Shown here in pieces: positions 35,871 to 44,647 of a stretch of 64,000 nt of DNA; positions within the stretch are counted from its first letter, which is position 1; each line of letters opens with the position of its first letter. The notes beneath the pieces were generated by a model that worked only from the letters and a program-made list of their open reading frames with translations, did not search any database and had not been told where the DNA came from. The stretch comes from JBBIGV01 sp037447335 (GTDB taxonomy: Bacteria > Bacteroidota > Ignavibacteria > Ignavibacteriales > Ignavibacteriaceae), in contig JBBIGV010000003.1 of NCBI GenBank assembly GCA_037447335.1, forward strand, positions 1 through 64,000. The letters are read 5' to 3'. Made by a program: the position numbers and the translations under genes.

Positions 35871-37130
35871 TTATTTAAAAACCTCAATTATTTTTTTCAA
35901 TCCATGTAAAAGTTTATCGGCTTCTTCTTTGGTATTATACATACCGAAAGAAGCGCGTGTTGTTGCAGGTACGTTATACCTGTCCATTACCGGCTGAGTG
36001 CAATGGTGCCCGGTCCTTACAGCCACTCCTTCAAAATCGAGAAATGTTCCGATATCATGCGGATGAATACCATCAATTACAAATGAAAGAACGCTGCATT
36101 TTTCTTTTGCAGTCCCGATAAGGTTTATCATTGGAATTTGAAGAACCTGTTTAGTCGCATAATCGAGAAGATCAGCCTCGTGTTTTGCAATGTTATCCAG
36201 TCCTGTTCGGGTCACATAATCAATTGCAGAGCCAAGACCTATCGCCCCGGCAATGTTTGAAGTTCCTGCTTCAAATTTAAACGGGAGCTGGTTATAAATT
36301 GTTTTTTCAAATGTAACGCTGGTGATCATATCTCCGCCTCCCATAAACGGCGGCATTTTATCGAGCCATTTTTCTTTTCCGTACAGAACGCCAATTCCGG
36401 TGGGTCCGTATAGTTTATGACCCGAGAAGGCAAAGAAATCACAATCAAGTTTCTGAACATCAACATTTAAATGACTTACAGCCTGCGCACCATCAAGCAG
36501 TACGGGAATGTTTCGTTTATGTGCTTCTTCAATAATTCTTTCAACAGGATTTACTGTACCGAGTGAATTGGAAACATAAACAACAGAAATCAGTTTTGTT
36601 TTTTCAGATAATAAATTTTTAAATTCTTCAAAAATCAGTTCACCGCTATCATCAATCGGAATGACCTTTAATTTTGCAGACTTTTCTTCACACAGCATTT
36701 GCCATGGGACGATGTTGGAATGATGTTCCATATGCGAGATAATTATCTCATCATTTTCTTTGATGAATGTCCTGCCAAAGGTTTGTGCAACAAGATTAAT
36801 TGATTCGGTGGTTCCGCGTGTATAAATAATTTCCTTCTCACTGCCTGCATTCAGAAAATTTCTGACTTTAATTCTTGACTCTTCAAATAACCGGGTAGCC
36901 TCTTCACTTAACTGATGAACCCCGCGGTGAATATTAGAATTTGAACTTAAATAAAAACTGTTGAGCGCATCAATTACAGGTTTTGGTTTATGTGTAGTTG
37001 CAGCATTATCAAGATAACATAGAGGTTTCCCGTGTATTTTTTTTAAAAGAATCGGAAAATCATTCCTGATCTTATTTACATCATAATAGTATGATGTATT
37101 TACCGCAGTATCTTTAATTAAACGTTCCAA
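35871..37130 (-). CDS. sufS: Cysteine desulfurase SufS
   Basis: 419 aa PLP enzyme that takes sulfur from cysteine. The PLP-binding Lys is in FFAFSGHKLYGPTGIGVLYG at about residue 241; DGAQAVSHLNVDVQKL and the catalytic Cys in VRTGHHCTQPVMDRY (about residue 378) match group II desulfurases, as does EAGTSNIAGAIGLG. It sits between sufD and sufU with 14 bases and no gap respectively, which supports one transcript. Confidence 0.94.
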   Translation of the reverse strand: MERLIKDTAVNTSYYYDVNKIRNDFPILLKKIHGKPLCYLDNAATTHKPKPVIDALNSFYLSSNSNIHRGVHQLSEEATRLFEESRIKVRNFLNAGSEKEIIYTRGTTESINLVAQTFGRTFIKENDEIIISHMEHHSNIVPWQMLCEEKSAKLKVIPIDDSGELIFEEFKNLLSEKTKLISVVYVSNSLGTVNPVERIIEEAHKRNIPVLLDGAQAVSHLNVDVQKLDCDFFAFSGHKLYGPTGIGVLYGKEKWLDKMPPFMGGGDMITSVTFEKTIYNQLPFKFEAGTSNIAGAIGLGSAIDYVTRTGLDNIAKHEADLLDYATKQVLQIPMINLIGTAKEKCSVLSFVIDGIHPHDIGTFLDFEGVAVRTGHHCTQPVMDRYNVPATTRASFGMYNTKEEADKLLHGLKKIIEVFK

Positions 37131-37144
37131 TTTTGCTGCTTTCT

Positions 37145-38458
37145 TTATTGATTAAATCTTGCCGAAAGAATTCTTTCAAGATATTCTTTAATCGGCTCTA
37201 TTTTGATTGATTGAACAACATCGCTCGCGAAAGCATGAATAAGAATTGCTTTGGCGGTTTCTTCTCCGATTCCTCTTGTTTTAAGATAGAACATCGAATC
37301 CATATCAAGCTGCCCAATGGTTGCACCATGGGAACACTTTACATCATCTGCAAAAATTTCAAGCTGCGGTTTTGTATTTACAAGCGCTTCGGTTGACAAA
37401 ATTATATTATTGTTTTCCTGGAAAGCGTTAGTCTTTTGTGCATCTTTTCTTACCATCACCTTACCGTTGAACACGCCGCGGGACTTATCATCAAGGATAC
37501 CTTTATAATGTTCGTGGCTGTTGCAGTGAGGTTTTGCATGATCAATCATCGTGTGTGCATCAAACAATTGATTGCCGCCAATTAAGTACAGCCCGTTCAG
37601 GGTGCATTCGCCGCCCTCATCATTAAACCTTGCGTTAAAATCATTCCGTGCAATCTCAGCGCCCAAAGAAATAAAATGAGAAGTAAAATTACTTGTTCTT
37701 TCCTGGTTAACTTCCATGCCGGCGATATGGAATGCTTGTTTGCTTTCTTCCTGCACTCTTACATGATCAATCACCGCATTTTCTTCTGCAACAATTTCTG
37801 TAACATTATTTGTGAAATAAGTGCCGTTGTTCATCGAGACGTAATGCTCAATAATTGAAACCTGAGAATTTTTACCGGCAACAATAAGATTGCGCGGCTG
37901 AATTAACAGTTTATCATTACCGGAGTCAGCAATGAAAAGAATGTGAACCGGATATTCTGCAATTTTCCCGTCGGGTATAAAAATAAATGCACCTTCTTTG
38001 GTGAATGCAGAATTCAATGCTGTGAAAACATGATTGGAGTGATCCGCATATTTGCCGAAGTGTTTTTCAATAACATCGGAGTAATCTTCAAACGCTTGTT
38101 CAAGATTGCAAACTACAGCGCCTTTGGGAAGAGAATCAATTTGTGAAAGCTGTTCATCATAAAATCCGTTTACAAAGACAAGCAGGGATCCTTTTAATCC
38201 ATCAAATAAAAAATTCTTTATTTGATTTGAAGTTAAATGCAGTTTACCATGTGCAAGTGTAAAGTTTTGCTTAAACAGAGGTGAAAGGTTGGTATATCTC
38301 CATTCCTCCTCATAAGTTGAAGGGAAATTTAATTTTGAAAAGTTGTTAATCGCTTCCTTCCGGAAGGAGTGGATCGGCAATTTGCTTTCACCGTTAAGAC
38401 TCTTCTCAAAAAGTTCAAAGCTGTTTATATAATATTTTTTTAACTCTGCCAGGCTCAT
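37145..38458 (-). CDS. sufD: SufD, Fe-S cluster assembly protein
   Basis: 437 aa beta-helix protein of the SufBC2D scaffold. N-terminal helical part (SLAELKKYYINSFELFEKSL), then the family core GVFNGKVMVRKDAQKTNAFQ and ADDVKCSHGATIGQLDMDSM with the conserved Cys-His, then FYLKTRGIGEETAKAILIHA. It lies between sufC and sufS with short gaps. Complete. Confidence 0.93.
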   Translation of the reverse strand: MSLAELKKYYINSFELFEKSLNGESKLPIHSFRKEAINNFSKLNFPSTYEEEWRYTNLSPLFKQNFTLAHGKLHLTSNQIKNFLFDGLKGSLLVFVNGFYDEQLSQIDSLPKGAVVCNLEQAFEDYSDVIEKHFGKYADHSNHVFTALNSAFTKEGAFIFIPDGKIAEYPVHILFIADSGNDKLLIQPRNLIVAGKNSQVSIIEHYVSMNNGTYFTNNVTEIVAEENAVIDHVRVQEESKQAFHIAGMEVNQERTSNFTSHFISLGAEIARNDFNARFNDEGGECTLNGLYLIGGNQLFDAHTMIDHAKPHCNSHEHYKGILDDKSRGVFNGKVMVRKDAQKTNAFQENNNIILSTEALVNTKPQLEIFADDVKCSHGATIGQLDMDSMFYLKTRGIGEETAKAILIHAFASDVVQSIKIEPIKEYLERILSARFNQ

Positions 38459-38498
38459 CTATTCAATAGCTCCATTACTTTTAATAATTGTTTTATTA

Positions 38499-39257
38499 TT
38501 ACACAAGCTCCGCTGCGTGATCTTTAACCCAATCGTAGCCTTTTTCCTCAAGTTTGAGTGCAAGCTCTTTGCCGCCTGATTTAACTATTTTCCCTTTATA
38601 AAGAACGTGAACAAAATCTGGGATGATATAATTAAGCAGCCGTTGATAATGCGTCACTATTATTGTCGCATTATCTTTTGATTTTAATTTATTCACTCCG
38701 TTAGCAACAATACGAAGGGCGTCAATATCAAGTCCTGAATCCGTTTCATCAAGCAGTGCGAGTATGGGCTCAAGCACAGCCATCTGGAAAATCTCGTTGC
38801 GTTTTTTTTCGCCGCCTGAAAAGCCTTCATTGACTGATCTGCTGAGAAGTTTCTGATCAAGTTCTACAAGTTTCATTTTTTCCTTAATCATAGTAAGAAA
38901 TTCCATCGCATCAAGCTCTTCAAGCCCTCGGTGTTTTCTTATTTCGTTCAATGCAGTTTTGAGCAGATTAGTATTGCTTACGCCGGGGATTTCAACGGGG
39001 TACTGGAATGCAAGGAAGACGCCTTCTCTAGCGCGATCTTCAGGCGCTAGTTCAAGCAGATTTTTCCCGTTAAAAATTACTTCACCATCGGTTACTTCAA
39101 ATTCTTCACGACCAGCAATTACCTGTGCAAGCGTGCTTTTACCTGAGCCGTTAGGTCCCATAATAGCGTGCACTTCACCGGCATTAACTTTCAGATCAAT
39201 TCCTTTGAGAATTTCATTACCTTCAATTGATACGTGCAGATTTTTTATTTCTAACAT
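38499..39257 (-). CDS. sufC: SufC, Fe-S assembly ATPase
   Basis: 252 aa ABC-type ATPase of the SufBC2D complex. Walker A MGPNGSGKSTLAQVIAG, signature FSGGEKKRNEIFQM, Walker B PILALLDETDSGLDIDAL. The frame is open eleven codons upstream, but the ATG at 39257 has AAAGGA in front and gives the usual N-terminus MLEIKNLHVSIEG. The 265-base gap before it (from sufB) is filled with palindromes and a MITE-like element. Confidence 0.94.
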   Translation of the reverse strand: MLEIKNLHVSIEGNEILKGIDLKVNAGEVHAIMGPNGSGKSTLAQVIAGREEFEVTDGEVIFNGKNLLELAPEDRAREGVFLAFQYPVEIPGVSNTNLLKTALNEIRKHRGLEELDAMEFLTMIKEKMKLVELDQKLLSRSVNEGFSGGEKKRNEIFQMAVLEPILALLDETDSGLDIDALRIVANGVNKLKSKDNATIIVTHYQRLLNYIIPDFVHVLYKGKIVKSGGKELALKLEEKGYDWVKDHAAELV

Positions 39258-39281
39258 TCTTTTATTTCCTTTTATTTCAAA

Positions 39282-39384
39282 TGATACCATCGCCTTTAGC
39301 GATAGTATCAGTTATTAAATTTTGGGCTAAAGCCCTGCTAACATTACTAACTTTTACTTCTTCCACGACTTGAAAGTCGTGGCT
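39282..39384. repeat. Run of short palindromes in the sufB-sufC gap
   Basis: Three hairpins lie close together: GATACCATCGC/GCGATAGTATC (39282 onward, one mismatch), GGGCT/AGCCC around 39325, and CCACGACTT/AAGTCGTGG at about 39363-39382. None is followed by a T-run. They resemble scattered REP-like units that collect between genes and may affect read-through from sufB into sufC. Confidence 0.6.
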
Positions 39385-39391
39385 ATTTAAC

Positions 39392-39509
39392 GAGGCTGAC
39401 CAAAATGTAGCACAGATTACTAATCTGTGCTACGATGAATTTGAATTTAATCTGAAATCAGACATATAAATTCAGAGTTGTTTGCAAAATTTACTTTTTG
39501 GTCAGCCTC
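39392..39509 (+). mobile_element. 118-bp MITE-like element, copy 1
   Basis: Ends are inverted repeats GAGGCTGACCAAAA and TTTTTGGTCAGCCTC, with an internal perfect palindrome GTAGCACAGATTA-C-TAATCTGTGCTAC. The 118 bases are identical to the reverse complement of 62722-62839. There is no coding capacity, so a transposase must act in trans. It sits between sufB and sufC; the flanks (AAC and TTG) do not form an obvious target duplication. Confidence 0.85.
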
Positions 39510-39522
39510 TTGGGTGGGGCTC

Positions 39523-40971
39523 TTAACCCACACTTCCTTCGAGACTGATGCTAAGCAGCTTTGTAGCCTCAACTGCAAACTCCATCGGGAGTTCTTTGAA
39601 AACTTCTTTACAATATCCATTCACAATTAATCCAATGGCATCTTCAGTTGAAATACCTCTTTGGTTAAGATAGAATATCTGGTCTTCACCAATTTTTGAA
39701 GTTGTTGCTTCGTGTTCGATTTGGGCAGACGGATTATTTATTTCAAGATAAGGAAAAGTATGAGCACCGCATTTATCTCCGAGCAGCAGTGAATCGCACT
39801 GTGAAAAGTTTCTTGCATTCTCTGCATTCTTAGTAATTTTAACCAAACCACGATAGCTGTTATTACTTCTTCCTGCGGAAATACCTTTTGATATAATTGT
39901 GCTTCGTGTGTTTTTCCCAAGGTGAATCATTTTGGTGCCGGTATCTGCCTGCTGCATGTTATTTGTTACTGCAACAGAGTAGAATTCACCAATAGAATTC
40001 TCACCCTGTAAAATACAGCTTGGATATTTCCACGTAATAGCCGAACCGGTTTCTACCTGAGTCCATGAAATTTTTGAATTAATACCACGGCAGGCACCGC
40101 GCTTGGTTACGAAGTTATAAATACCGCCTTTACCTTCTTTATCGCCGGGGTACCAATTCTGAACTGTGGAATATTTTATTGTTGCATTGTCAAGCGCAAT
40201 CAGTTCAACAACAGCAGCATGAAGCTGATTTTCGTCGCGCATTGGTGCAGTACACCCTTCGAGGTAACTTACGTATGAGCCTTCATCTGCGACAATCAGA
40301 GTTCGCTCAAACTGTCCTGTGTTTGCCGCGTTAATTCTAAAATAAGTGGAAAGTTCCATCGGGCATCTGACACCTTTCGGAACGTATACGAATGATCCGT
40401 CACTGAATACGGCAGAATTAAGCGCAGCAAAAAAATTATCTGTATAGGGAACAACAGAACCAAGATACTGCTTTATTAGGTCGGGATGCTCTCTTACTGC
40501 TTCAGAGAATGAACAAAAAATAATTCCAAGTTCTTTAAGCTTTTCTTTGAATGTAGTTGCAACCGAAACGCTGTCAAAAACTGCGTCAACTGCCACACCT
40601 GCAAGCATCTTTTGCTCTTCGAGTGATATACCCAGCTTGTTATAAGTATCAAGTAATTCGGGGTCAACCTCATCCAGGCTGTTTAATTTGGGTTTTTTCT
40701 TTGGCGCTGAATAGTAAGAAATCGCCTGGTAGTCTATTGGAGGGTATTTGATATTTGCCCAATCCGGTTCTTTCATTTTTAACCATTGCCGGTAAGCTTT
40801 TAATCTCCACTCAAGTAGAAATTCGGGTTCCTGCTTAATAGCAGAGAGCTGCCGGATGGTGTCTTCATTCAAACCAGGCGGCAGACTTTCAGCCTCAATA
40901 TTGGTTACGAATCCATACTTATACTCTTTATTGGCAAGTTCTTCAAGAGTTGTTACTTCAGTGCTGCTCAT
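39523..40971 (-). CDS. sufB: SufB, Fe-S cluster scaffold protein
   Basis: 482 aa, first gene of the suf operon. N-terminal EYKYGFVTNIEAESLPPGLN, then GVRCPMELSTYFRINAANTG, VSYLEGCTAPMRDENQLHAA and CDSLLLGDKCGAHTFPYLE carry the conserved Cys and Glu of SufB. CGGAG precedes the ATG. The promoter should lie in 40972-41177, shared with the divergent glycosyltransferase; I see no clear Rrf2 site there. Confidence 0.95.
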   Translation of the reverse strand: MSSTEVTTLEELANKEYKYGFVTNIEAESLPPGLNEDTIRQLSAIKQEPEFLLEWRLKAYRQWLKMKEPDWANIKYPPIDYQAISYYSAPKKKPKLNSLDEVDPELLDTYNKLGISLEEQKMLAGVAVDAVFDSVSVATTFKEKLKELGIIFCSFSEAVREHPDLIKQYLGSVVPYTDNFFAALNSAVFSDGSFVYVPKGVRCPMELSTYFRINAANTGQFERTLIVADEGSYVSYLEGCTAPMRDENQLHAAVVELIALDNATIKYSTVQNWYPGDKEGKGGIYNFVTKRGACRGINSKISWTQVETGSAITWKYPSCILQGENSIGEFYSVAVTNNMQQADTGTKMIHLGKNTRSTIISKGISAGRSNNSYRGLVKITKNAENARNFSQCDSLLLGDKCGAHTFPYLEINNPSAQIEHEATTSKIGEDQIFYLNQRGISTEDAIGLIVNGYCKEVFKELPMEFAVEATKLLSISLEGSVG

Positions 40972-41177
40972 TAATAATCTCCGAATTTTCCGGTGTTCAA
41001 TTCCTTAATTTTCAATTATTTACCCTTCAAACCTACATAATCTATACTTATTTGTCAAGATTAACATTGTAAATATTCAACAAGTTCCCTCCTTTGTGAT
41101 TCCGAGTGCAAATTGTTTTTATCTGCTTATTACTGTAATTTTAACACAAGTTTATCAATAAAAAAGATGAGAATAAA

Positions 41178-42263
41178 TTGAGCGACAATTCGCAGGAAAA
41201 AGAACAGACTGGAAGAGACAAAGATCAGCAAAAGGATACCCAAACCTCGAAAAAATTTGGATTCAGACCGCGTTATGGCAGGAGGAGAGGTTATCACAAA
41301 AAGCATAGTCACCATTCTGAGCCGAGGGTAAAACTTAGCTTTAAAAAACTATCAATTGTCGTCCCGCTTTTTAATGAGGAAGAGTCCGTCACACCACTTT
41401 CGCACGAAATAAGAAAAGCGCTTAAGCCTGTTGATATAGCCTATGAAGTTATATTTGTGGACGACGGCAGCACGGATAATTCTTTAAAGATGATTAAGGA
41501 AATATGCCGGCTTGATAAGAGATTTAAATATATCAGCTTCCGGAAAAATTATGGAAAATCTGCCGCACTTCAAACCGGTTTTCAGAATGTTTCCGGGGAT
41601 GTTGTTGTTACGATGGATGCCGATCTTCAGGACGATCCCAACGAGATAAATAGTCTGCTTAAGAAACTTGATGAGGGTTATGACCTGGTTTCAGGCTGGA
41701 AGAAAAAAAGATTTGATCCGTTCATTAAAAGATATTCATCACGATTTTTCAATTTTGTTACACGCGTCATCAGCGGAATAAAAATTCATGATTTTAACTG
41801 CGGATTGAAAGCATATCGTAAAGAAGTTGTTGAAAACATAAAGGTTTATGGTGAACTGCACAGATACATGCCGGTGCTGGCAAACTGGCAGGGCTTCAGA
41901 ATTTCTGAAGTTGTGGTGCAGCATCATGCACGAAGGTACGGCACAACAAAATTTGGTATGTCACGCTTCTTCAAGGGGTTTATAGACCTTGTTACTGTTG
42001 TCTTTTCTACAAGATATATAAAACGTCCTATGCACCTGTTCGGATTTCTTGGATTTCTTTCTTTCGTTGCCGGTATCGTTGTTAATGGTTATCTGACGTA
42101 CCTTTGGATCAGCGGTGAACCTTTAAGCAGCAGACCGATGCTGTTCCTTGGTATTCTGCTGATTATAGTTGGCGTTCAGTTTTTTTCTGTTGGACTGCTG
42201 GGTGAGATGATTGTTCATAACTCTCTCAACGAGAGAGAATATGTTATTAAAGAAAGAGGGTAG
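41178..42263 (+). CDS. Family 2 glycosyltransferase (polyprenyl-phosphate sugar transferase type), TTG start
   Basis: 361 aa. Residues 1-50 are an unusual hydrophilic, basic extension (FGFRPRYGRRRGYHKK). The GT2 domain follows: LSIVVPLFNEEESVTPLSHE, VIFVDDGSTDNSLKMI, VTMDADLQDDPNEI (DxD), and two C-terminal helices, as in DPM1/ArnC-like enzymes that load sugars on polyprenyl phosphate. Only TTG at 41178 offers a start; the nearby ATG at 41168 is out of frame. It opens the surface-glycan region. Confidence 0.88.
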   Translation: MSDNSQEKEQTGRDKDQQKDTQTSKKFGFRPRYGRRRGYHKKHSHHSEPRVKLSFKKLSIVVPLFNEEESVTPLSHEIRKALKPVDIAYEVIFVDDGSTDNSLKMIKEICRLDKRFKYISFRKNYGKSAALQTGFQNVSGDVVVTMDADLQDDPNEINSLLKKLDEGYDLVSGWKKKRFDPFIKRYSSRFFNFVTRVISGIKIHDFNCGLKAYRKEVVENIKVYGELHRYMPVLANWQGFRISEVVVQHHARRYGTTKFGMSRFFKGFIDLVTVVFSTRYIKRPMHLFGFLGFLSFVAGIVVNGYLTYLWISGEPLSSRPMLFLGILLIIVGVQFFSVGLLGEMIVHNSLNEREYVIKERG

Positions 42264-42295
42264 GATTAATTCATCCATAAAAAATTAGTATTCAG

Positions 42296-43429
42296 TTGTC
42301 TGATCACGGAAAGAAAATAATAATTGTCGGACCTGCTTATCCCTTCCGCGGCGGAATAGCAAACTTTACCGATTCGCTGTACACTGAACTTATTAAATCA
42401 CACAACGTAAAAGTTTATACTTTCATTCGTCAGTATCCTTCTATCCTTTTCCCGGGTAAGACACAGTATGAATCAGATTTTAGTGAAGAAAAAATTTATG
42501 CAGAGCAGGTATTAGATTCCATCAATCCGTTGAATTGGAGAAAAACCGGCAAACAAATCTTTAATGAACAACCCGACGTAGTTATTTTTACTTACTGGCT
42601 TCCTTTTTTCGGTCCTTGTTTTGGAACCATAGCAGGGATTTTAAAGAAATCTGAAAAAATTAAAATGCTTGCCCTATGCCACAACATTCTTCCGCATGAA
42701 AAACGACCGGGCGACAGGGCGTTCACATCATATTTTTTTAAAAAGATTAATTACTTCATTTTATTATCAGATAGTGTTGTGAAAGATTTACTAAGTTTTA
42801 AAAAATCAGCCAAATACAAAGTGCTGCCGCATCCGGTCTATTCAAAATTTGGCGAACAGGTTGATAAAAGTTCAGCCAGGGATTTCTTAAAGATTAAAGA
42901 TGATAAGCTAATCCTCTTCTTTGGGTTGATAAGGGATTACAAAGGGCTTGATACTCTGCTCAATGCAATGCCCATTCTCAAAAATAATGGAATAAAACTA
43001 ATTGTCGCGGGCGAGTTCTATTCAAACAAAGAAAAATATTTAAAGTTGATTGAAGAATTACAGATATCCGATTCAGTTTATTTACATGATGAATTCATAC
43101 CATCATCGGAGGTAAAATATTATTTCTCTGCTTGTGATGCAGTAATACTTCCTTATCGCGATGCAACCCAGAGCGGTATTGTTCAGGTTGCGATTAACTT
43201 TAAGAAACCGATGATCGCAACAAATGTGGGAGGATTGGGTGAGGTGGTTAGAAACGGTGAGACCGGATATGTGGTTGAGAAGGAAAATCCCGCCCGGCTT
43301 GCAGAGGCTATTCTAAATTTTTATGAACGCAATGATGAAAAAAAATTCCATGCAAACCTTGAGTTTGAAGCTGAAAAATATTCCTGGTCATCGTTTGTAA
43401 AAGGTATATTTGAATTAATAGAAGACTGA
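42296..43429 (+). CDS. Family 4 (GT-B) glycosyltransferase, TTG start
   Basis: 377 aa. N-terminal IIIVGPAYPFRGGIANFTDS is the glycine-rich loop of GT4 enzymes. The C-terminal half has LILFFGLIRDYKGLDTLLNA and CDAVILPYRDATQSGIVQVA, where the nucleotide-sugar Glu is replaced by Gln/Ser in that stretch. The first strand begins only seven residues after TTG 42296, so that codon must be the start. Two bases separate it from the next gene. Sugar specificity is unknown. Confidence 0.88.
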   Translation: MSDHGKKIIIVGPAYPFRGGIANFTDSLYTELIKSHNVKVYTFIRQYPSILFPGKTQYESDFSEEKIYAEQVLDSINPLNWRKTGKQIFNEQPDVVIFTYWLPFFGPCFGTIAGILKKSEKIKMLALCHNILPHEKRPGDRAFTSYFFKKINYFILLSDSVVKDLLSFKKSAKYKVLPHPVYSKFGEQVDKSSARDFLKIKDDKLILFFGLIRDYKGLDTLLNAMPILKNNGIKLIVAGEFYSNKEKYLKLIEELQISDSVYLHDEFIPSSEVKYYFSACDAVILPYRDATQSGIVQVAINFKKPMIATNVGGLGEVVRNGETGYVVEKENPARLAEAILNFYERNDEKKFHANLEFEAEKYSWSSFVKGIFELIED

Positions 43430-43431
43430 AG

Positions 43432-44244
43432 ATGTATTACGATCCGGTTAAAAATATTTTTGCATCTGTTATAAAAAGAATTCCTTTACTCAGAATTATC
43501 TTTTATAAGGTGCTCGATATTATGTTTCTGCGTTCATGGTACGTAAGAAGGGAACTGAAGGAATTACGAAAACTTTTTGCAGAACAAAAAATTGACATTT
43601 TTGATGCCGGCACCGGTTATGCACAATACACATACTTTATGGCAAAGAAGCTTCCGCCTAATTCTATTTACGCAGCAGATGTAAAAAAAGAATGGATAAA
43701 GGATGCTGAAGGTTTTTTTGTTTATTACGGTATAAATAATGTAACATTTGGTGTTGAAGATCTGACAAAGATTAATTATGAAAAAAAATTTGATCTCATA
43801 GTTTGTATTGACGTAATGGAACACATAGTTGAAGACAAAAAGGTTTTTGAAAACTTTTTCAATGCGTTAAAGCCGGGCGGATTTCTTCTTATAAACACAC
43901 CATCAATATTTGGCGGAAGTGATGTCCATTCGGATTCGGAAGAGAGTTTTATCGGCGAACATACACGTGACGGATATTCAAAAGAGGACCTTGAAGCCAA
44001 ACTGCACCCGATCGGTTTTTCAACTTACAAATCAAAATACAGCTACGGCTTTTGGGGTGATAAAGCATGGCGGTTGGGCATTAAATATCCCATGCTAATG
44101 TTGAACCGCGCAAAGTTACTGCTGGTAATACTGCCTTTTTATTATTTGCTAACACTTCCGTTTACTTTATTGATGATGTATATTGATTTTAAGTCTGATA
44201 ATAAAACCGGAACCGGTATTACATTTATTGCTAAGAAAAATTGA
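43432..44244 (+). CDS. Class I SAM methyltransferase with C-terminal membrane segment
   Basis: 270 aa. Motif I IFDAGTGYAQYTYFMA, DVMEHIVEDKKVFENFFNAL and PGGFLLINTPSIFGG give a Methyltransf_11/23 fold; residues about 225-250 (LLLVILPFYYLLTLPFTLLM) form a membrane hairpin. It overlaps nothing and is followed by a convergent pair. Probably acts on a lipid-linked glycan. Confidence 0.85.
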   Translation: MYYDPVKNIFASVIKRIPLLRIIFYKVLDIMFLRSWYVRRELKELRKLFAEQKIDIFDAGTGYAQYTYFMAKKLPPNSIYAADVKKEWIKDAEGFFVYYGINNVTFGVEDLTKINYEKKFDLIVCIDVMEHIVEDKKVFENFFNALKPGGFLLINTPSIFGGSDVHSDSEESFIGEHTRDGYSKEDLEAKLHPIGFSTYKSKYSYGFWGDKAWRLGIKYPMLMLNRAKLLLVILPFYYLLTLPFTLLMMYIDFKSDNKTGTGITFIAKKN

Positions 44245-44298
44245 GTTAAAAACATTTAAACCCCAGCCGACCGAATCTCTTTCCTGCTGAATTCAATC

Positions 44299-44646
44299 CT
44301 ATGAAGCAATTGAAGACAGGTAATCATGGTAAGCTTTCTTCAGATGATCTTCTAAAGACTTATAAAGCTCTTTCTGCTTTTTACCCCGCGACGTTGTAAG
44401 ATTTACAAGGCAACGACCGCAGAGAAGGTAGATTATCATCACGTTCATATCGTGATATATAAAAGAATTCAGTGAAAGCTGCAGCGAATCTTTGCCGCCG
44501 TCAGTCAGTTGAATTTTTTGTTTTAAGCAGTTCGGGCAGTTGTCAGTGTCATTAAACCAGAAAGATTTAACTTTATCGCCGAACATTTCTCTTGCTCTAT
44601 CCAATAGTTCATACATTGCTGCAATGAGCGGGTTAGTCGGGTCCAA
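44299..44646 (-). CDS. Small protein with two CxxC pairs (zinc-ribbon-like), TTG start
   Basis: 115 aa. DNCPNCLKQ and LLCGRCLVN supply two Cys-x2-Cys pairs that could hold a zinc ion. An acidic, helical N-terminal part (DPTNPLIAAMYELLDRAREM) precedes. The frame reaches into the fkbM-like gene, but TTG at 44646, just after GGAGGG and overlapping the stop region of fkbM, is clearly the start. No family recognised; it is likely coupled to the upstream methyltransferase. Confidence 0.7.
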   Translation of the reverse strand: MDPTNPLIAAMYELLDRAREMFGDKVKSFWFNDTDNCPNCLKQKIQLTDGGKDSLQLSLNSFIYHDMNVMIIYLLCGRCLVNLTTSRGKKQKELYKSLEDHLKKAYHDYLSSIAS

Positions 44647-44647
44647 T

